A model generated the notes under the pieces. It worked only from the letters and a program-made list of their open reading frames with translations. It had not been told where the DNA came from and searched no databases. A DNA stretch of 64,000 nt, from the NCBI GenBank assembly GCA_003169695.1, contig PNAS01000017.1, positions 62,001 through 126,000 on the forward strand. Reading direction: 5' to 3'. The stretch is from Spartobacteria bacterium. GTDB lineage: Bacteria > Verrucomicrobiota > Verrucomicrobiia > Chthoniobacterales > UBA10450. Shown one piece after another: positions 52,203 to 61,439 of this stretch; within the stretch, counting starts at the first letter, position 1; each line of letters opens with the position of its first letter. A program made the position numbers and the translations under genes.

Positions 52203-54326
52203 TCAGTTGTTCGTCGACACGATCGCTTCGATGAAGGCGGGCAGGTAACGCTGCGCCTTGATCTCGCCGACACCTCGAATTTTCCGACCTGCCTCCACTG
52301 ATTTCGGCTTTAGCCGCGCAAACGCCCGCAGCGTTTCATCCGGAAAAATTATATAGGCCGGAACGTTTCCGTGTTCGCGCGCGAGATCGAGCCTAACCTT
52401 TTTCAACCGTTCGTAAACGGCAGCGTCGACTGGAACCAACTCGTCCAACAAGCTCGCTCTCGCTTTCGATTTGCGCTGCGCGAGCTTTTCCGAGGAACCG
52501 GAGGGGACGCGCTGTGGCCAATGCAGTTCGTAATCTGTGCGGCCTTTCATCACTTCCTCGCCGAGTTTCGTGAGTGTCACCATCGGATATTGTCCGCCGC
52601 TCGAGATCAGCACGCCCGCGTCTTGCAGTTCGCGCATGAGCTGATTCAAGTAGGCGACCCCTTCGCTCTTCAACAGGCCGTAGGTGGACAGTTGATCGAG
52701 CCGGGCCTGGATGATTTCGCGCGACCGGCTGCCTACCAGCGTCTGGACGATTCTTCCCCGGCCAAATCGCGGCTCCCATTCTTCGCCTCCGCGCATCGAC
52801 ATTCTCGCAACGCCGCTCAACGCCTTTCGAACGATGAGCGCTTCGTCGGCGGTCGGCGCGCGTGATGGTCCCGCAGTCTCCAGGCAGATATCGCAATTGC
52901 CACAGCGCGCCGGATTTGCCTCGCCGAAATAACGCAGGATCGCTTGTTGCCGGCAGGTCCGCGCATACGCGAAATCGATCATCAGCTTCAACTTCGCGCG
53001 ATCGCGCCGCTCTTTTTCCCGCAGCTTAGCCGCATCGAGTTTCAGTTGATGGCCCCACACCTCCGGTTGAAGCAAGCGCGTTCCGCGGACACGCCGGCCA
53101 GGAATGTCAAAGCGATCGAGGTAACCCTCGCGATCGAGGACGTGGAGTGACGAGCTGAGCATCATGTCGTTCCCTTCGGAACTCAGCCGCGTCGCCATCT
53201 CCTTGATTGAGATTTGCAGCTCGTGTTTGTCGTCCGCCTCTCGCCGCAGCATCTCGTACGTTTGCACGATGAACTCGAGGGGAGGATTGCTCCCTTCAAT
53301 AAAAAATTCCTGCACCCGCGTATCGGCGTGATTGAAAAACAGGTCGCAGGTCGCCGCTTCACCATCGCGCCCGGCGCGACCCGCCTCCTGATAGTACGCC
53401 TCCACGCTTCCCGGCACGTCGAAGTGCACGACGAAACGGATGTCCGACCGGTCGATTCCCATCCCAAACGCGTTCGTCGCCACCACGATGTCGCGCCGGC
53501 CTTGCATGAACTCGTTCTGCGCCTGTTCGCGCTCTTCGTCATTCATCCCGCCGTGATAAAGAATGCTCGAGATCTTCGCCGTCTTGAGCGTTTTGGCGAC
53601 GGCTTCCACTCGCTTTCGGGTCGAGCAATAGACGATGCCGGTCTTGTTCTCGCGGATCAACGTGTGCAGGCGTTCGTATTTCTGCGCTTCGTTCGCGACC
53701 TGCGAAATGAGCAATTTCAAGTTGGGCCGCGCGAATCCCGCCACGAACTCCCGCGGCTCGCGCAAGCCAAGGTGTGTCAGGATATCGTGGCGCACTTCCG
53801 GCGTCGCCGTCGCCGTGAATGCAGCGACCTGGGGGCGGCCAAGCGTTTCGAGCACTTGATCGAGCCGGAAATAGTCGGGCCGAAAATCGTGGCCCCACAT
53901 CGAGAGGCAATGCGCTTCGTCCACCGCAAAAAGCGCGATCGTGCTTTGTCCAAGCGCTTCGAGAAACGACCGGCTTCGGAAGCGTTCAGGCGCGATATAG
54001 ACCAGCTTGAACTCGCCCCGCGCCAGCGCCCGGATACGCTCGCGCTGCTCATCCGGGCCGAGCGAGCTGTTAATCAACGTCGCGGAAATGCCTCGGCGCT
54101 GGAGCGCATCGACCTGGTCCTTCATCAGCGCGATTAAGGGCGAGACCACCACAGTGGTTCCCTCCAGGAGAAGCGCGGGAAGTTGATAACAAAGCGATTT
54201 ACCGCCGCCCGTCGGCATCACCACGAGCGCATCGGCGCCGCCTGTGATGGCGGTGATCACTTCCTCCTGCGCATCGAGAAATTCTCGGAAACCAAAATAT
54301 TTTTCAAGGATTTCGTGGGGGGTCAT
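52203..54326 (-). CDS. recQ: ATP-dependent DNA helicase RecQ
   Basis: 707 residues from ATG 54326 (MTPHEILEKYFGFREF). Motif I VVMPTGGGKSLCYQLPA, Walker B ALFAVDEAHCLSMWGHDFRPDY, TATPEVRHDIL, and motifs V/VI ATNAFGMGIDRSDIRFVVH and QEAGRAGRDGE are intact. The zinc-binding region has CRQQAILRYFGEANPARC with GNCDIC, and an RQC winged helix follows. A C-terminal HRDC domain (about 625-705) is present. The length is longer than E. coli RecQ (about 610) owing to extra linker sequence. Acts in recombination and repair. Confidence 0.96.
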   Translation of the reverse strand: MTPHEILEKYFGFREFLDAQEEVITAITGGADALVVMPTGGGKSLCYQLPALLLEGTTVVVSPLIALMKDQVDALQRRGISATLINSSLGPDEQRERIRALARGEFKLVYIAPERFRSRSFLEALGQSTIALFAVDEAHCLSMWGHDFRPDYFRLDQVLETLGRPQVAAFTATATPEVRHDILTHLGLREPREFVAGFARPNLKLLISQVANEAQKYERLHTLIRENKTGIVYCSTRKRVEAVAKTLKTAKISSILYHGGMNDEEREQAQNEFMQGRRDIVVATNAFGMGIDRSDIRFVVHFDVPGSVEAYYQEAGRAGRDGEAATCDLFFNHADTRVQEFFIEGSNPPLEFIVQTYEMLRREADDKHELQISIKEMATRLSSEGNDMMLSSSLHVLDREGYLDRFDIPGRRVRGTRLLQPEVWGHQLKLDAAKLREKERRDRAKLKLMIDFAYARTCRQQAILRYFGEANPARCGNCDICLETAGPSRAPTADEALIVRKALSGVARMSMRGGEEWEPRFGRGRIVQTLVGSRSREIIQARLDQLSTYGLLKSEGVAYLNQLMRELQDAGVLISSGGQYPMVTLTKLGEEVMKGRTDYELHWPQRVPSGSSEKLAQRKSKARASLLDELVPVDAAVYERLKKVRLDLAREHGNVPAYIIFPDETLRAFARLKPKSVEAGRKIRGVGEIKAQRYLPAFIEAIVSTNN

Positions 54327-54387
54327 GCGGAGCGTGAATGTGCCGAATTCAACGCGCGCGCACAAGTCTGAGAGAGTCGCAGCAACA

Positions 54388-54561
54388 TGTCATCCCGAGC
54401 CGCGCAGACGGCGAGGGACTTCGTGCACGCATTTGCGTCATACAAGAAAGTCCCGCGAAATTCGAATTGCATGCGCAAGGTAACGCGGAAGCGTTAGAAC
54501 TTTGTGAGGTCAGCGCTCCTCCCGATGGCGGTGGTCCTGTCTGCGCGGCTCGGGATGACAA
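54388..54561. repeat. Family A inverted-repeat element, copy 3 (174 bp, degraded right arm)
   Basis: The left arm begins TGTCATCCCGAGCCGCGCAG, like copies 1 and 2. The right arm keeps GTCTGCGCGGCTCGGGATGA at the end, but about 24 bp (around 54512-54535) separate it from the inner GTGAGGTC. Located downstream of both recQ (its 5' side) and secA. Confidence 0.8.
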
Positions 54562-54823
54562 ACCGCGAGGGTTCGAGCCTTGTTCTGGTTAGCGTCGTGA
54601 GGCGCGCTCGCGGCGAGCCCTGAAATGGCTGAATTGACCCGCCAGTTTACCAAGCGAAAAGACGGCGGAGCCTCTTCTTCAAGCTTTTCACGCGCTGGAG
54701 CGATCTGCCGCCAGGCGCCGCGTTAGAACTTACATTCCCGTTCTAACGGAGGCCGACTCACTGGTACCAGCTGGCAATCGACCTCCGATTCGCGCCCTCC
54801 GCAGATTCGTTGAGACGCACTGT
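54562..54823. other. Gene-free spacer with a perfect inverted repeat (possible secA terminator)
   Basis: No protein with recognisable similarity is seen. A perfect 9-bp inverted repeat CGTTAGAAC ... GTTCTAACG (54721-54748, 10-nt loop) lies about 75 bp past the secA stop and could end its transcript. The word GCGTTAGAACTT also occurs inside family A copy 3 near 54490, hinting at another dispersed motif. Confidence 0.4.
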
Positions 54824-57800
54824 TTACGCCGTCCGGCCGCAACAGTTTTTGAATTTTTTCCCGCTGCCGCAGGGGCACGGTTCGTTACGCCCGACCTTCG
54901 GCACGTCTCGACGCACCGGCGCAAGATCAAGCTTTAACTCGGAGCCGTCCCCGTTCTCCGAAACGCCATCCGCCACGCCCAGTCGCTCCCCCCGGCGTCC
55001 AGGCGCCGGACCGGTTGCCGTTGGCGAACTTGGTGCATGTTCGCGCAGAAGAAATTGCGGCAGGGTCGAGAGAAAGTTTTCGAAAGCCTGCAAATTCGAC
55101 GTGCTGCGGAAAAGATTGTGCAGGACTTCATTCTTAATGTTCGCCATCAACTCGACGAACATGTCGTAAGCCTCGGTTTTGTATTCGATGAGCGGATCCT
55201 TCTGCGCGTAACCGCGGAGGTAGACGCCCTCACGCAACGCATCCATCGCATATAAATGCTCCTGCCAGAGCCGATCGATCGCGTTGAGAATGATGTAGCG
55301 CTCGAGGCTCTTGACCGCCGTCGGTTCTTCGTGACTCGATTTGCGCTCGTAGGCGTCTTTGATTTTTTCGATGAGGAACCGCGCGTTCTCCTCTACACTG
55401 CGCGTCTCGAACTGCGCCTTTTCTCTCGTTAGGCCAAGAGGAAAAGTGACATTCACCCAATTCAGGAGTGCGGCGTAGTTCGCCTCCTCGCCCGTCGCGC
55501 CAGTCCCAAGAAGCTCGCTCACCTTTCCTGGAACGGCTTCCTCGATGACTTCGTAAACCAGCTTGCGCGGCTCCTCGGAATCGATCGTGTCGTTGCGGTA
55601 GGTGTAGACGACCTCGCGCTGGTTGTTCATCACGTCGTCGAAATCGAGGGTCCGTTTCCTGGCGAGATAATTGCGCTGCTCCACCCGCTTCTGCGCGGTC
55701 TCGACGGATTTGTTCAACCACGGATGCTCGAGTTCCTGCCCCTCTTCGAGGCCGAAACGCTCCATGATTTTCGTCATGCGATCGGCCGCGCCGAAATTGC
55801 GCATGAGATCGTCCTCGAAGCTGACGTAGAAGCGTGACCCGCCGGGATCACCCTGGCGCGCGCAACGTCCGCGCAACTGCCGGTCGATGCGGCGCGACTC
55901 GTGTCGCTCGGTGCCAATAACGAAAAGTCCGCCCCGGTCCGCGACGCCATCCCCGAGTTTGATGTCCGTGCCGCGGCCGGCCATGTTAGTGGAAATTGTC
56001 ACGGTCCCCGCCTGACCCGCGCGCTGCACGATCTCCGCCTCCTGCATATGGTATTTGGCGTTGAGAACGTTGTGCGGGATTTTTTCCCGTTTCAGCATCC
56101 GGCTGAGCAACTCCGACGCTTCGACGCTCACCGTGCCGACCAGAACCGGCTGGGCTCGCGCGTGGCATTCTTTGATCTCGTTGATGACGGCGTTGTATTT
56201 TTCGCGACGCGTCTTGTAGATGCGATCGTTCGCGTCTTTGCGCGCGACCGGCCGGTTTGTCGGAATGACATTGACGTCCAGCTTGTAAATGTCGTGAAAC
56301 TCAGCCGCTTCGGTGTCGGCAGTACCGGTCATGCCGGCGAGTTTGTGGTAGAGCCGGAAATAATTTTGGATCGTGATCGTGGCGAGAGTCTGCGTCTCCC
56401 GATCGATCTGCACACCTTCCTTCGCTTCGACCGCCTGATGCAACCCATCGCTCCAACGGCGGCCTGGCATTTTGCGGCCGGTGTATTCGTCGACGATGAC
56501 GACTTTGTTTTCCTCGATGACGTAGGCGACGTCTTTCTCGAAAAGGCAATAGGCGCGCAAGAGTTGTGAGATGTTGTGAATACGCTCCGCCTGCGCGTCG
56601 CAATGCTGCTGACGTTCGGTTTTCGCTTTCTCTTTCTCCTCGTCGGAAAGCGCGGGGTCCAAGTCGATCTCGGTGAATTCACTGATTAAATCCGGAAGCA
56701 CGAATGAATCCGGCTCATCGGGATTCAGAAAAGCGCGGCCCTGTTCCGAAAGGTCGGACTCGTTCGATTTCTCATCAATTGTAAAGAAGAGTTCTTCCTT
56801 TAGGGCGAAGAGCTCTTCCTTGCGCGCATCCTGAAAAAACTGGAGCTCGGCTTTATCCACCGCCTTGCGCTTTTCCGGATCCTCCATCATGCGAAGAAGT
56901 GGCTTGTTCCGCGGCTGGCCCAGTTTCACTTTGAACATGAGCAGACCGGGGTCCTGCTGGGATGCCGTATAACGCACATCGGCTTCGGTAATCTGACCGT
57001 CCTTGCCTGTGCCCGTGACCTCGGTCAGGTGAACGCGCAGTTCGGTCGCGAGTTTTCGCACGGCCGCCGATATCTCCACACCAGGTGATTGCTTCGGAAC
57101 GAAAGTTTCGAGCTTTTGTCTTTCGAATAGCTCGACCGCCTCGCTCGCGATGCGGTTGCACAACATGGTTTGCTTGCGCACGAGCTGGTCCACGAGGGGT
57201 TTCCACTTATCGTATTGATGGGTCGAAACCGTTGAAGGCCCACTGATGATGAGCGGTGTGCGGGCCTCGTCGATCAGGATGGAATCGACTTCATCGACGA
57301 TCGCGTAATTGTAACCGCGCTGGACCTGCTGCTCGCGCGTGGTGGCCATGCCGTTATCGCGCAAATAGTCGAAGCCGAACTCGCTGTTCGTGCCGTAGGT
57401 GATGTCCATCGCGTACTGCTCGCGGCGGATGTCCGGTGGTTGATCGTGCTGAATGCAACCACAGGTGAGTCCGAGAAAGCGATAGAGCTCGCCCATCCAC
57501 TCGGCGTCGCGGCGCGCGAGGTAATCGTTCACCGTCACGAGATGCGCGCCTTTGCCGGTGAGCGCGTTTAAATAAAGAGGCAAGGTCGCAACGAGAGTCT
57601 TGCCTTCACCGGTCGCCATTTCCGAGATACGGCCCCGATGCAAAACCATGCCGCCCACGAGCTGCACGTCGAAGTGCACCATGTTCCAGGTCATCGGTTG
57701 ATCGCAGACGGTGAATGTGTGCTGGCGTTCCGTCAGGCGGCGTGCCGCGTTTTTTACCACCGCGAAGGCTTCCGGCAAAATCTCGTCGAGCCTCGTCCAC

Positions 57801-57988
57801 TGATCCTGAAGCTCGGGGATCGCGGCCAGCTCCGTCTTCCAGCCAGCCGTCTTCGCACGGAGATCGTCGTCGGAGAGCGCCTTGAACTGCTCGTCGAACT
57901 CGTTAATGCGACGTGCAGTCGGTGTCAGGCGCTTGATCTCGCGCTGATTTTTCGATCCGAGTATTTTCTTTAGAATCCAGCCAACCAT
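54824..57988 (-). CDS. secA: Protein translocase ATPase SecA
   Basis: 1054 residues, longer than E. coli SecA (901). Motor of Sec-dependent export at the inner membrane. [20 protein letters not shown] (Walker A), [45 protein letters not shown] and [18 protein letters not shown] are canonical. An insertion of about 90 residues in the region of 290-440 ([20 protein letters not shown] and the acidic [13 protein letters not shown] part) explains the extra length, as in several Verrucomicrobia-type SecA. The C-terminal zinc tail [18 protein letters not shown] is intact. Confidence 0.96.
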   Translation of the reverse strand: MVGWILKKILGSKNQREIKRLTPTARRINEFDEQFKALSDDDLRAKTAGWKTELAAIPELQDQWTRLDEILPEAFAVVKNAARRLTERQHTFTVCDQPMTWNMVHFDVQLVGGMVLHRGRISEMATGEGKTLVATLPLYLNALTGKGAHLVTVNDYLARRDAEWMGELYRFLGLTCGCIQHDQPPDIRREQYAMDITYGTNSEFGFDYLRDNGMATTREQQVQRGYNYAIVDEVDSILIDEARTPLIISGPSTVSTHQYDKWKPLVDQLVRKQTMLCNRIASEAVELFERQKLETFVPKQSPGVEISAAVRKLATELRVHLTEVTGTGKDGQITEADVRYTASQQDPGLLMFKVKLGQPRNKPLLRMMEDPEKRKAVDKAELQFFQDARKEELFALKEELFFTIDEKSNESDLSEQGRAFLNPDEPDSFVLPDLISEFTEIDLDPALSDEEKEKAKTERQQHCDAQAERIHNISQLLRAYCLFEKDVAYVIEENKVVIVDEYTGRKMPGRRWSDGLHQAVEAKEGVQIDRETQTLATITIQNYFRLYHKLAGMTGTADTEAAEFHDIYKLDVNVIPTNRPVARKDANDRIYKTRREKYNAVINEIKECHARAQPVLVGTVSVEASELLSRMLKREKIPHNVLNAKYHMQEAEIVQRAGQAGTVTISTNMAGRGTDIKLGDGVADRGGLFVIGTERHESRRIDRQLRGRCARQGDPGGSRFYVSFEDDLMRNFGAADRMTKIMERFGLEEGQELEHPWLNKSVETAQKRVEQRNYLARKRTLDFDDVMNNQREVVYTYRNDTIDSEEPRKLVYEVIEEAVPGKVSELLGTGATGEEANYAALLNWVNVTFPLGLTREKAQFETRSVEENARFLIEKIKDAYERKSSHEEPTAVKSLERYIILNAIDRLWQEHLYAMDALREGVYLRGYAQKDPLIEYKTEAYDMFVELMANIKNEVLHNLFRSTSNLQAFENFLSTLPQFLLREHAPSSPTATGPAPGRRGERLGVADGVSENGDGSELKLDLAPVRRDVPKVGRNEPCPCGSGKKFKNCCGRTA

Positions 57989-58040
57989 GATGAGGGAAGT
58001 AATATTGACGGATTTCTGTCAGAAACAACCGTTGAAGGCC

Positions 58041-58190
58041 CTCGCACAAAGGCCACAAGGGATCACGAAGGATGTTGAAAATGTCTTAGCGACTACCGTA
58101 ACTAGTCGGTTCGCATGCTATTTAGCGCGTGACTGGGCTGATCCACAATTTTCGCTTTGTGCCCTTTGTGTCCGTTGTGTCCGTTGTGCG
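58041..58190. repeat. Inverted pair of 9-bp tandem repeats between secA and ridA
   Basis: 58155-58190 holds four 9-bp units (CTTTGTGCC, CTTTGTGTC, CGTTGTGTC, CGTTGTGCG). 58041-58067 holds three units of the complementary type (CGCACAAAG, GCCACAAGG, GATCACGAA). A 6-bp inverted pair CGACTA/TAGTCG lies between them. The 229-bp spacer has no gene and must contain the promoters of divergent secA and ridA. Confidence 0.7.
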
Positions 58191-58217
58191 AGGTGCTTTT
58201 CCCGCTAAGCTCGCCGG

Positions 58218-58643
58218 ATGAAGAAGATCATTTCCACTGCCGAGGCTCCGGCTGCGATCGGACCATATTCGCAAGCGGTTCGCGTCGGCTCGATCATATT
58301 TTGTGCCGGCCAGGTCCCGCTCGACCCAAAGACCGGGCAGATTGTCTCGGAAGGTATCGCCGAACAAACCCGTCGCGTGCTGGATAATGTGACCGCGATC
58401 TTGAAATCCGAGAAGCTAACGCTCGCGCACGTGGTCAAGACAACCGTCTTCCTGGTGGACTTCGGCGATTTCCAAAAAATGAACGAGGTTTACGCGACCT
58501 ACTTTACCGACCAGCCACCCGCGCGTTCGACCGTTGGTGTATCAACTCTGCCGAAAAACGCTCGCGTCGAGATTGAGGCCATTGCCATCGCGGACGAAAG
58601 CGACGCACGCAGCGGTAAATCCGTCAGCGACACTTCCGGTTAG
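58218..58643 (+). CDS. ridA: RidA-family reactive enamine/imine deaminase
   Basis: 141 residues. Hydrolyses reactive 2-aminoacrylate-type intermediates released by PLP enzymes. AAIGPYSQAVRVGSIIFCAGQVPLDPKTG is the family signature, and PPARSTVGVSTLPKNARVEIEAIA carries the active-site Arg and the Glu of RidA. The last about 14 residues (DARSGKSVSDTSG) extend past the usual end. pyrE starts 17 bp downstream. Confidence 0.93.
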   Translation: MKKIISTAEAPAAIGPYSQAVRVGSIIFCAGQVPLDPKTGQIVSEGIAEQTRRVLDNVTAILKSEKLTLAHVVKTTVFLVDFGDFQKMNEVYATYFTDQPPARSTVGVSTLPKNARVEIEAIAIADESDARSGKSVSDTSG

Positions 58644-58660
58644 GATCCGCCGAAACGTGC

Positions 58661-59227
58661 ATGAGCGACGATCTGCTTGCGCTTTTCCGCCAGACAGGCG
58701 CGCTCCTCGATGGACATTTTGTGTTGCGGTCGGGCTTGCATAGCCGGCAATTCTTTCAGTGCGCTTTGCTCCTGCAGCACACAAGAATTGCCGCGGATAT
58801 TTGCGCCCGGCTCGCGAATAAATTGGGGCACATCGATTGCGACGCGGTGATCTCGCCCGCCCTGGGCGGGATCGTCGTGGGTCAAGAAATCGGGCGCGCC
58901 TTGGGGAAACGACACATTTTCGCGGAGAAAGAAGCCGGCGGGCTGGTGCTGCGACGGGGGTTCAAAATTGGGCCTAACGAACGGTTCATCGTGGCCGAAG
59001 ACGTGGTCACGCGCGGCGGACGGGTACAGGAAACTCTGGAGATTGTGCGATCGAACGGTGGGAATGTTGTGGCGATCGGCGTCATTGTCGATCGGAGCGG
59101 CGGGAAACGGCCTGACTTTGGCTGTCCGTTTGTCAGCCTGATCGAAATGAGCGTCGAAACCTTTGAGGCGGATCATTTGCCGGCCGATCTGGCGCAGATT
59201 CCTGCGGTCAAGCCTGGCAGCAAATGA
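58661..59227 (+). CDS. pyrE: Orotate phosphoribosyltransferase
   Basis: 188 residues. Adds orotate to PRPP to make OMP in pyrimidine synthesis. LLDGHFVLRSGLHSRQFFQ at the start, VISPALGGIVVGQEIGRALG, FAEKEAGGLVLRRGF, and the PRPP loop FIVAEDVVTRGGRVQETLE are typical of the short PyrE type. The C-terminus VDRSGGKRPDFGCPFVSLIE is also conserved, and a diverged copy of this end occurs at 61268-61429. Confidence 0.95.
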   Translation: MSDDLLALFRQTGALLDGHFVLRSGLHSRQFFQCALLLQHTRIAADICARLANKLGHIDCDAVISPALGGIVVGQEIGRALGKRHIFAEKEAGGLVLRRGFKIGPNERFIVAEDVVTRGGRVQETLEIVRSNGGNVVAIGVIVDRSGGKRPDFGCPFVSLIEMSVETFEADHLPADLAQIPAVKPGSK

Positions 59228-59243
59228 GGATGGGCGAACCGAA

Positions 59244-60314
59244 GTGAAAATTCTACTCTCAGGAATCTGCGGTTTCGTCGGGAGCAGTGTCGCCCACGGC
59301 TTGCTCGACCATGATTCCACGCTCGAGCTCATCGGGCTCGATAATCTCAGCCGCGCTGGCAGCCATCTGAACATCGAGCCGCTACGCCAACGGGGAGTGA
59401 AACTCATCCACGCCGATCTCCGGTCGCCGAGCGATCTGGAATCAATCGCGGCAGTCGATTGGATCATCGACGCCGCTGCTAACCCTAGCGTACTCGCCGG
59501 CATCGATGGGACGACCAGCAGCCGGCAGCTGATTGAGCATAATCTTTACGGAACCGTTAACCTGCTGGAACTGGCAAAGCGGCACCACGCGGGATTCATT
59601 CTGCTCAGCACGAGCCGCGTCTATTCGGCCAGGTCTCTGGCGGATATCCCGGTTGTAGTAAAGGACGACAGGTTTGAACCCGATCATAGGAGCGTGCTTC
59701 CCCGCGGGGTAAGCCTCCGCGGCATCACGGAAAATTTTCCGACAACGCCACCCCTCTCCCTCTACGGAAGCTCGAAGCTGGCCTCGGAATGCGTTGCGCT
59801 GGAATACGGCGAAACGTTCGAATTCCCGGTTCGGATCGATCGATGTGGCGTGCTCGCCGGCGCGGGACAGTTTGGTCGGGCCGACCAGGGGATCTTTTCC
59901 TTTTGGATTAACGCCTATCTGAGACGTGTGCCTTTACAATATATCGGATTCGACGGGGCGGGGCATCAAACAAGGGATTGTCTTCATCCGCGCGATCTGC
60001 TTCCGGCATTACAAAAACAGTTGTCCGCGGGAGAAACGGAAAAGCCGCGCATCATGAATTTCGGCGGAGGAACGGAAAATAGCATGTCGCTCGCGCAATT
60101 GAGCAAATGGTGTGCGGAACGTTTCGGGCGCCACCAGGTCACAAGCGATCCGGAGCCCCGTCTATTCGATGTTCCATGGCTGGTGATGGATTCGGGTTTG
60201 GCCGAAGAGACCTGGGGTTGGCGTCCCACCAGGTCGATGGAAGCGATCCTTGAAGAAATCGCCGGGCATGCAGAAGCACATCCGCACTGGCTGGAGCTGT
60301 CGGCTGCTCTATGA
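59244..60314 (+). CDS. NAD-dependent nucleotide-sugar epimerase/dehydratase
   Basis: 356 residues from GTG 59244 (MKILLSGICGFVGSSVAHGL), 16 bp after pyrE. The extended SDR fold is shown by GICGFVGSS (NAD loop), LIGLDNLSRAGSHLN, DAAANPSVLAGIDG, the catalytic YGSSKLASE (Tyr-x3-Lys) and RCGVLAGAGQFGR. The NLSRAGSHLN and WLVMDSGLAEETWGWRP pieces recall CDP-paratose 2-epimerase/CDP-tyvelose epimerase relatives. It supplies a sugar nucleotide for the glycosyltransferases that follow; the GT2 start overlaps its stop (ATGA). Confidence 0.85.
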   Translation: MKILLSGICGFVGSSVAHGLLDHDSTLELIGLDNLSRAGSHLNIEPLRQRGVKLIHADLRSPSDLESIAAVDWIIDAAANPSVLAGIDGTTSSRQLIEHNLYGTVNLLELAKRHHAGFILLSTSRVYSARSLADIPVVVKDDRFEPDHRSVLPRGVSLRGITENFPTTPPLSLYGSSKLASECVALEYGETFEFPVRIDRCGVLAGAGQFGRADQGIFSFWINAYLRRVPLQYIGFDGAGHQTRDCLHPRDLLPALQKQLSAGETEKPRIMNFGGGTENSMSLAQLSKWCAERFGRHQVTSDPEPRLFDVPWLVMDSGLAEETWGWRPTRSMEAILEEIAGHAEAHPHWLELSAAL

Positions 60315-61114
60315 GTGCGGCAAGCCTCAGGGAAACCGAGCTGAAACTTCTTTCCATCGTTATTCCCACTCGCGACGAAGAAGGCTGCATCGCGTCCACG
60401 GTGGAGCACCTTCACATCGAGTTGCGTCTTCATGACGTCCCGCACGAAATTGTCGTGGTGGATGACGGGAGCACTGATCGCACCTGGGAAATTCTCCAGG
60501 ATTTGCGAACGAGGATTACTACTTTGTCCCCGACGCGAAATCCGAGGCCGAACGGATTTGGACGGGCGGTCAGCTGGGGTCTCGCTCAAATGAGTGGCGA
60601 CGCGGTTGTTATCATGATGGCCGATGAATCCGACGATTGCCGCGATGTCGTGCGTTACTGGAATCGATTGAACGAGGGCTACGATTGCGTCTTTGGCAGC
60701 CGGTTCATCAAAGGCGGAGGCGTGATCGATTATCCAAAGATCAAACTGTTTCTGAATCGTCTCGCAAATCTTTTCCTCAAAGTCCTTTTCCGCATCAAAC
60801 TCAACGACACCACCAACGCCTTTAAGGCCTATCGCAAGGAAGTGATCGAAGGCTGTCGCCCTCTCATCGCACCGCATTTCAACATCACGGTGGAGATACC
60901 GCTCAAGGCGATCGTGCGCGGCTTTAGTTGGACCACGCTCCCGATAACCTGGCGCAACCGGCGCACAGGCACCCCAAAGCTGAAAATAAGAGAGATGGGC
61001 AGCCGGTATCTTTTCATTTGCCTCTATGTCTGGCTAGAGAAGTACTTCAGCGCGGGAGATTACAAACGAAAAGAGCGCCGCTCTGCTGCCACACCTCATG
61101 GCAACGGCACGTAG
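60311..61114 (+). CDS. GT2-family glycosyltransferase (dolichol-phosphate-mannose synthase-like)
   Basis: 267 residues. LLSIVIPTRDEEGCIASTVE, EIVVVDDGSTDRTWEILQ, GFGRAVSWGLAQMSGD and MMADESDDCRDV follow the DPM1/ArnC-like pattern, with ADESDD replacing the usual DADLSD metal site. No membrane helices at the C-terminus beyond a weak one. It probably transfers a sugar to a polyprenyl-phosphate carrier. Overlaps the epimerase (ATGA), so the two act together. Confidence 0.85.
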   Translation: MSAASLRETELKLLSIVIPTRDEEGCIASTVEHLHIELRLHDVPHEIVVVDDGSTDRTWEILQDLRTRITTLSPTRNPRPNGFGRAVSWGLAQMSGDAVVIMMADESDDCRDVVRYWNRLNEGYDCVFGSRFIKGGGVIDYPKIKLFLNRLANLFLKVLFRIKLNDTTNAFKAYRKEVIEGCRPLIAPHFNITVEIPLKAIVRGFSWTTLPITWRNRRTGTPKLKIREMGSRYLFICLYVWLEKYFSAGDYKRKERRSAATPHGNGT

Positions 61115-61267
61115 CTCGCGTTGACTGTTCCTCGGACTTGTTGTGAGGTTACTGGCGCGCACATTTTCCCTCAAACGCATCCCCTATCCATGACAGGTTG
61201 ATCAGTCCAACTCTACACCCCTAAGTCGATTGAAGCGCGCTGGCTGGAATATCTCGTCCTGTTTTTT
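61115..61267 (+). other. Spacer after the GT2 gene
   Basis: No gene is seen. From 61202 the frame is open into the pyrE remnant (SIEARWLEYLVLFF reads like a membrane-protein fragment), so this may be a junction between two unrelated pieces of DNA. Confidence 0.35.
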
Positions 61268-61429
61268 GCCGCCGCGGTTGGAGTAATCATGGACCGCAAC
61301 GGGATCAGACAGCCGGATTTCGGTTGTCCATTCGTTAGTTTAATGCAACTGGACGTGGAGACATTCGACGCTGATAAAACTCCCCCGGATCTCAGGCCGA
61401 TTCCCGCGATGAAACCTGGCAGCCGGTAA
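61268..61429 (+). pseudogene. 3' remnant of a diverged pyrE copy
   Basis: The frame reads AAAVGVIMDRNGIRQPDFGC, continues with PFVSLMQLDVETFDADKTPP and ends AMKPGSR before TAA at 61427. It matches the last about 53 residues of the pyrE product encoded at 58661-59227 (same DFGCPFVSL, VETF-AD, KPGS landmarks) but differs at many positions. The whole N-terminal part with the PRPP loop is absent. An ATG at 61289 could start a 46-residue peptide, but a function is unlikely. Confidence 0.85.
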
Positions 61430-61439
61430 CGCCAACTCT

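Noticed and set aside
54572-54581. GGTTCGAGCC as the T-loop of a tRNA gene
   Set aside because: No acceptor stem, anticodon arm or CCA-compatible end can be drawn around it.
61202-61288. Coding start of a membrane protein (SIEARWLEYLVLFF) before the pyrE remnant
   Set aside because: There is no start codon after the stop at 61199, and the frame runs straight into the pyrE fragment, so it is treated as a junction.
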